The translations under genes and the position numbers were made by a program. A stretch of 64,000 bases of DNA from MFD04580-c1 sp963702995 (GTDB taxonomy: Bacteria; Planctomycetota; Phycisphaerae; Tepidisphaerales; Tepidisphaeraceae): the NCBI GenBank assembly GCA_963702995.1, contig OY969783.1, positions 4,092,001 through 4,156,000 on the forward strand, given 5' to 3'. Positions 60,204 to 64,000 of this stretch are shown piece by piece (position 1 is the stretch's first letter; the number at the start of each line of letters is the position of its first letter). The notes under the pieces were generated by a model, which searched no databases, was not told the DNA's origin, and saw only the letters and a list, made by a program, of their open reading frames with translations.

Positions 60204-60926
60204 CTCGTCACGGGTCGGAAAGGATGACGCTCGGCAGGCGCGATACCCGTCGCGCTTCAGTCGCACATTTCGCCCGGTACGGCGAATGCCCCGTCGCGCA
60301 GGCGGAAGTCCCCGCGCCCGCCGACGATCGCTCCGGCGGCCACGCATCCTAACCGCTCCGTCCGTCGCGGACGCCGCCACCGAGCCACGCCCGTCAGGAT
60401 CCGTCAGGAAGCGGTCCCCGTTGCGCCGCGCGAGGACCGCACTCCCGCCGACGATCGCTCCGCGGCCACGATTCCCGACGCCGCACGCCGCCGCACGGCG
60501 AATACGCTTTGCTCTTGCTCACGAGGATGACCTCCAACACGCGGTCCCAGAGCGGCCACCGGCCGCCCAAAACCGCTTCATTGAGGCATCCTCGCTTCAC
60601 TTTCTATGGCCGACTGACGGGCGCGGCTCGTTTCGAAGCGGGCGGCTCGTTGCGAGACTTTGGCCCGAGCGCAGCGTTTCTCACCGCCACGCCGGGGGCG
60701 CAGCCACGCCCCCTCCGAGACGGAGCGATGGATTCGCGCCGCGCGCCACCTACAATATTGGCCGGTCGGTTTTGAACACCGTCTGGTCTGTCGTCTGCCT
60801 CGCCCCGTGCCCTGCAAGCCCGTGAGGCGCGTGGTCGGGACGACGGGACTTGGCGATAGCGACGTCGCCGGCCCGTTGGCACGCGGGATCGCCTGGGGCG
60901 GCGCTTCTACCTTGAGGAAGTTGACG
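60204..60926. other. Intergenic with REP-like sequences, no gene seen
   Basis: CCGCCGACGATCGCTCCGGCGGCCACG occurs twice (about 60318 and 60447, the second slightly shorter), and GCCACGCCCGTCAGGATCCGTCAGGAAGCGG at 60384 matches the unit near 56690. Frames through here are upstream extensions of the TolC gene without protein character. Confidence 0.55.
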
Positions 60927-62819
60927 ATGATGAAGAGCCTGAATTGCCCGCTTTGGGCGCTGTCTGACCTGACCCATCGACGATCGGCCGCTCCCTCGTC
61001 GGCGGGCGTCATCTTCCGCGCGATGGCCGGCGCTTCGGTCGCTCTGCTGCTCGTCATCGGCGGCGGCTGCGCGGTGAACGAAAAGAAAGAGGTGGACCAG
61101 TACCGGGTCGTGGTGGATGGCGAGAACGCGCCACAGGTCCGCTATACGCAGAATGACCGCCTGAGCCTCGTCAAGGCGCTCATGCTCGCCAACCAGAACA
61201 ACGAGCGAGTCGGCATCAGCGGCGAGAACTACATCCAGTTCCTCGCCGACCGCGAGCGCATCGTCGCGGACTTCCTGCCGACAATCAGCCTGGTCCCCTC
61301 CTGGTCCTGGACGCAAAAGCCGGGCGGCACGACCGGCGGCTCATCGGCCACCGCCATCGGCGGGACAGGGACGGGTGGCACCGGGACGGGTGGCACGGGA
61401 GGCTCGGGCACGGGTGGCACAGGCGGCACCGGTGGCACGGGCACGGGTGGCACGGGCGGGACGGGGACCGGCGGCACCGGTGGGACCTCCACCGTCGTCA
61501 CCAGCGGCGGCTCCGGCCGGCGAAACACCTTCACCACCCCGATGAACCTGCGCTGGAACCTATTCAATGGATTCCGCGACTATTCCGCCCTGCAACAGGC
61601 GGACGCGAACATCAACAACCGCCGGGCGCTGCTGCTCGACCTCCAGTCAACCGTCCTGCTCGACACCGCCAACGCCTACTACCAGGTCATGCTGAACGAA
61701 CGTTCGGTGCAGGTGCTGCGCACCAACGTCGAAACCCAGGCCGAAGGCGTCCGCCTCGTTCGCGGGCAGCAGGCGGCCGGTGTCGCCAAGCCGGCCGACG
61801 TCTCCCAGGCCGAGGCGCAGGAAGCCTCCACCCGGGCGCAGCTCATCAGCGCCGAAACCAGCGCCCGCAATGCCCGCACGCTCCTGGCATTCCTGACCGA
61901 CGCCCCGGTCAATGACGCCGTCCTGACTGACGAGATGGCCCTGCCAGAGACCATCCCGCCGATTGAAGCCCTGCTTCGGGAAGCCGAGGCCTCCCGCCAG
62001 GACCTGGCGGCCGCCCGGGCAAACATCGAGTCGGCGCGCCAGGGCGTTCAGATCGCCTTTGGCGAGTACTACCCGACGATCTCGCTCAACCTCAATTACT
62101 ACATCCAGCGCAACGGCGGCGTCGCCGGCAGCTACTGGAACAGCCTCGTCTCGGCGAGCCTGCCGCTGTTCACCGGCGGGCTGATTCATGCCGACTATCG
62201 CATCGCGCTGTCTCAGCTTCGCCAAGCGAAGCTGGAAGAGTCGATGACGCGTCGCCAGGTCGAGCAGGACGTCCTGCAGGGGTATGAGAACCTCGCCGGC
62301 AACGGCGCCCGCCTCCAGGAGCTGGTGGTCGAGGTGAACGCGGCCCGGGAAGCGCTCCGCGTCGCAAAGGGCCTCTATCAATTCGGCAACGGCTTGTTCC
62401 TGGACGTGCTGACCGCCCAGGATCGCCTCCTGTCGGCCGAACTGGCCCTGGCGACCGAAGAATTCAACCGCAAGACGTTCTACCTGACCCTGCTCCGGGT
62501 GAGCGGGAAGCTCGTCCGCCCGCCCTCCGGCCTGATCACGACGCAGCCGACCACGCAGCCAGGCCTGGACCCGTCGCTCAGCGGCCCCGTCACCACGCCG
62601 ACTCTGGGAGCCCCCGCCTCGCCCGCACTGCCGGACACGACCCAGCCTTCCACGATGCCCGTCGGAGAACCAACGTTCTCCACACCGCCGACGACCGCGG
62701 CCTCGGCCGGGCCGGCGCCCTCGATCACCGCCACGACAGCGCCCATGCTGCCGCCGCCGGATGTGCGACCGGCCGCACCCATGTTGCCGTCGTCGCCCGG
62801 AGCGACCACTCGCCCATAA
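60927..62819 (+). CDS. TolC-family outer-membrane efflux lipoprotein with Gly/Thr repeat insert
   Basis: The ATG at 60927 follows GAGGAAG. The N-terminus has a lipoprotein signal (GASVALLLVIGGGC). TolC-type repeats are recognisable: SLVKALMLANQNNERV, MNLRWNLFNGFRDYSALQQADANINN, GVAKPADVSQAEAQEASTRAQLISAE, DLAAARANIESARQGVQIAFGEYYPTISLNLNYY and GLYQFGNGLFLDVLTAQDRLLSAELAL. At about residues 145-188 a run of GTGGTG-type repeats (nt 61364-61490) is inserted in what would be an outer-membrane loop. The C-terminus is a 100-residue Pro/Thr-rich tail. It forms the outer-membrane channel of an efflux or type I secretion system whose inner components are not nearby. Confidence 0.88.
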   Translation: MMKSLNCPLWALSDLTHRRSAAPSSAGVIFRAMAGASVALLLVIGGGCAVNEKKEVDQYRVVVDGENAPQVRYTQNDRLSLVKALMLANQNNERVGISGENYIQFLADRERIVADFLPTISLVPSWSWTQKPGGTTGGSSATAIGGTGTGGTGTGGTGGSGTGGTGGTGGTGTGGTGGTGTGGTGGTSTVVTSGGSGRRNTFTTPMNLRWNLFNGFRDYSALQQADANINNRRALLLDLQSTVLLDTANAYYQVMLNERSVQVLRTNVETQAEGVRLVRGQQAAGVAKPADVSQAEAQEASTRAQLISAETSARNARTLLAFLTDAPVNDAVLTDEMALPETIPPIEALLREAEASRQDLAAARANIESARQGVQIAFGEYYPTISLNLNYYIQRNGGVAGSYWNSLVSASLPLFTGGLIHADYRIALSQLRQAKLEESMTRRQVEQDVLQGYENLAGNGARLQELVVEVNAAREALRVAKGLYQFGNGLFLDVLTAQDRLLSAELALATEEFNRKTFYLTLLRVSGKLVRPPSGLITTQPTTQPGLDPSLSGPVTTPTLGAPASPALPDTTQPSTMPVGEPTFSTPPTTAASAGPAPSITATTAPMLPPPDVRPAAPMLPSSPGATTRP

Positions 62820-62980
62820 GGCGGCAGGGCATGTGCGGTCACTCTCCCCATTAGCGGCCATCGCTCGCCAGCCACATCCGCGCCGTTCGGCGTTCCGTAT
62901 AGGTCCGTGAGCGGGCGTGCCGCCTGACGAGGCCGAGGCTCACGTTGGCCCGGCGAGACCTATTCTTGAGGGACCTTCCG

Positions 62981-63502
62981 ATGGGAAAGAACACTTTTAA
63001 GTCGCGTCATTTCAGCGTCGCGCTGGTCGCGGCCGCACTTTTCGGAGTGGCCCTGGTGGGGGCCGGCTGCAAAGACATGATGGGCAAGCCGGACGACTCG
63101 AAGAAGATGGAGACGTCCAGCAAGACGCTGTACGAGCGGCTCGGCGGGGAGCCGGCGATTACCGCCGTCGTCGATGACTTCGTGCCCCGCGCCGCCAGCG
63201 ACAAGGCCGTCAACTTTACGCGCGAGGGCCACCCCAACCACTGGGACGCAACCCCCGCGAACGTGGAAAAGCTCAAAAAGCACCTGATCCAGTTCATCTC
63301 CATGGCCACCGGCGGCCCCAAGACCTATGAGGGCAAGGACATGGCCACGGCCCACACCGGAATGGGGATCACCGAGAGCGAGTGGACGGCCATCGTCGCG
63401 GACCTCGAGGCTTCTCTTGATAAGCTGAAGGTCCCCGCGAAGGAACACGCGGAGCTGATCGCCGTGGTCGCCACGACCCACAACGACATCGTTGGAAAGT
63501 AA
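62981..63502 (+). CDS. Exported group 1 truncated haemoglobin lipoprotein
   Basis: The ATG at 62981, after GAGGGACC, starts a lipoprotein signal (SVALVAAALFGVALVGAGC). The mature part begins TLYERLGGEPAITAVVDDFV, typical of TrHb1 globins, with KHLIQFISMATGGPKTYEGKDMATAHTGMGITESEW holding the proximal (F8) His in TAHTGM. The C-terminal helix (EHAELIAVVATTHNDIV) is complete. Truncated haemoglobins normally bind O2 or NO in the cytosol; the lipobox places this one outside the inner membrane. It follows the TolC gene by 161 bp, possibly co-transcribed. Confidence 0.87.
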   Translation: MGKNTFKSRHFSVALVAAALFGVALVGAGCKDMMGKPDDSKKMETSSKTLYERLGGEPAITAVVDDFVPRAASDKAVNFTREGHPNHWDATPANVEKLKKHLIQFISMATGGPKTYEGKDMATAHTGMGITESEWTAIVADLEASLDKLKVPAKEHAELIAVVATTHNDIVGK

Positions 63503-63510
63503 AGGGGGAG

Positions 63511-63612
63511 AAGAGAATGCTGAATGCTGAATGCTGAATGCTGAATGCTGAATGAGACAAGCCTCAGACCGCTCCCCCATTCAGCATTCAGCATTCCGAC
63601 TTCCGCATTTCC
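63511..63612. repeat. Family C repeat cluster, copy 2
   Basis: GAATGCT is repeated five times in tandem (63518-63552), followed after about 30 bp by the inverse CATTCAGCATTCAGCATTCCG (63580-63600). The arrangement matches the cluster at 19318-19500. Confidence 0.8.
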
Positions 63613-63625
63613 CCCCCCCCGTGTT

Positions 63626-64000
63626 TCACCCCGCCGAGACTTCTTCGTTCACTTCGGCCAGTTCGCGGGCGTTGCGCTCGACCCAGGCCTGGTGGTGTTC
63701 GGCCTTCTCGCGCTCGGCGAAGCCCTTTTCCCATTCGGCCTCGAAGACGCGCTTCCCCTTTTGCTCGCGCCAGTGGCCGCGTTGGAGAAGGTACGGCTCG
63801 CCGGATTGGCGGCGGCTCTTGACGATCCGATACTCAGGAGGCCGTGTTTCGGTCTCGGTCGCCGCGTCATCGGCCGCCGCATTGTTGACCGGCCGGGTGG
63901 TCGCCGGATGCGTCGCCGCGGCGGCCGGAGCGGGGACTGCGGACGGAGCGGCCGCCGGCGGTGTCGGTACGGACTGGACCGGCCGCAGGACGAGGGGCGG
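63626..64000 (-). CDS. Hypothetical protein, 5' end cut by window
   Basis: The minus-strand frame is open from the window edge to a TGA at 63626, giving 124 residues. The first half is Pro/Ala-rich low complexity (SVPTPPAAAPSAVPAPAAAA), the second is charged and helical: PPEYRIVKSRRQSGEPYLLQRGHWREQKGKRVFEAEWEKGFAEREKAEHHQAWVERNARELAEVNEEVSAG. No family recognised. The composition suggests a linker and C-terminal helix of a larger protein. Confidence 0.6.
   Translation of the reverse strand, partial: PPLVLRPVQSVPTPPAAAPSAVPAPAAAATHPATTRPVNNAAADDAATETETRPPEYRIVKSRRQSGEPYLLQRGHWREQKGKRVFEAEWEKGFAEREKAEHHQAWVERNARELAEVNEEVSAG

Noticed and set aside
61647..62861. Long open frame antisense to the TolC-like gene
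   Set aside because: Composition is that of a GC-rich shadow frame, while the opposite strand carries clear TolC repeats and a Shine-Dalgarno.

Overview
The window looks like a chromosomal segment of a high-GC planctomycete, most likely class Phycisphaerae (order-level placement is a guess). The evidence is a DUF1549/DUF1553 protein with PSCyt-type haem motifs next to a WD40/PPC protein, a surface protein starting with an LEPR-XLL-like N-terminus, two Gfo/Idh/MocA oxidoreductases (one with a Tat signal), c-type cytochromes fused to other domains, a fused SecDF, and many palindromic intergenic repeats. No rRNA, tRNA or CRISPR array was recognised.

Layout. 1-7.4 kb is a nitrogen-acquisition locus: a formamidase (cut by the window start) diverges from a urtABCDE-type urea/short-chain amide ABC importer, with a sigma-54-like -24/-12 site between them. 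7.5-10.6 kb holds a Uma2-type protein, a DUF1801 protein, a PA0069-type radical SAM enzyme and an unknown 80-aa protein. 10.6-19.3 kb is a minus-strand run of planctomycete genes (WD40/PPC, a zinc-ribbon/TM/DUF1549/DUF1553 protein, a Tat-exported oxidoreductase), followed by a GH15 glucoamylase-like enzyme. 21.6-26 kb is an accessory patch of lower GC: two tandem paralogous secreted proteins, the LEPR-XLL-like protein and an IS5-family element just upstream of it. 26-31 kb has a DUF1810 protein with an in-frame stop, a SET-domain protein, a second Gfo/Idh/MocA gene and a CHASE3/PAS/REC/Hpt hybrid histidine kinase. 31-39 kb is housekeeping: ung, a LysM protein, secDF-yajC-tgt. 39.4-42.8 kb is a likely horizontally acquired restriction-modification island (Dam-type methylase, divergent XRE regulator, PD-(D/E)XK endonuclease, unknown neighbour, MITE-like element). 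42.8-52.3 kb contains TMEM43-like and CPBP membrane proteins, a vWA protein, a cytochrome/PHM-like protein, mazG, infA and a beta-propeller dihaem cytochrome. 52.4-64 kb contains an isocitrate lyase/PEP mutase family enzyme, a lipoprotein, a DUF4139 protein, uvrC, a second Uma2, hisA, a TolC-type protein, an exported truncated haemoglobin and a cut-off hypothetical.

Two features cut across the whole window. First, about 19 single-base indels, mostly deletions in short G/C runs, break at least 13 otherwise intact genes. This is the pattern of an unpolished long-read assembly, so frameshifted genes are annotated as single CDSs with the shift position given; one apparent LysM-UDG fusion dissolves once such an indel is considered. 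Second, intergenic DNA is rich in dispersed palindromes: family A (arms around CGAAGCACGAAATCCGAAG, four copies), family B (GTAGGGCGTGGTTCACCACGCC double hairpin, six copies, two pairs bracketing single genes), family C (GAATGCT units), family D (GTAGGGACCGC...GCGGTCC), plus a strong excess of the octamer GCGGCCGC.
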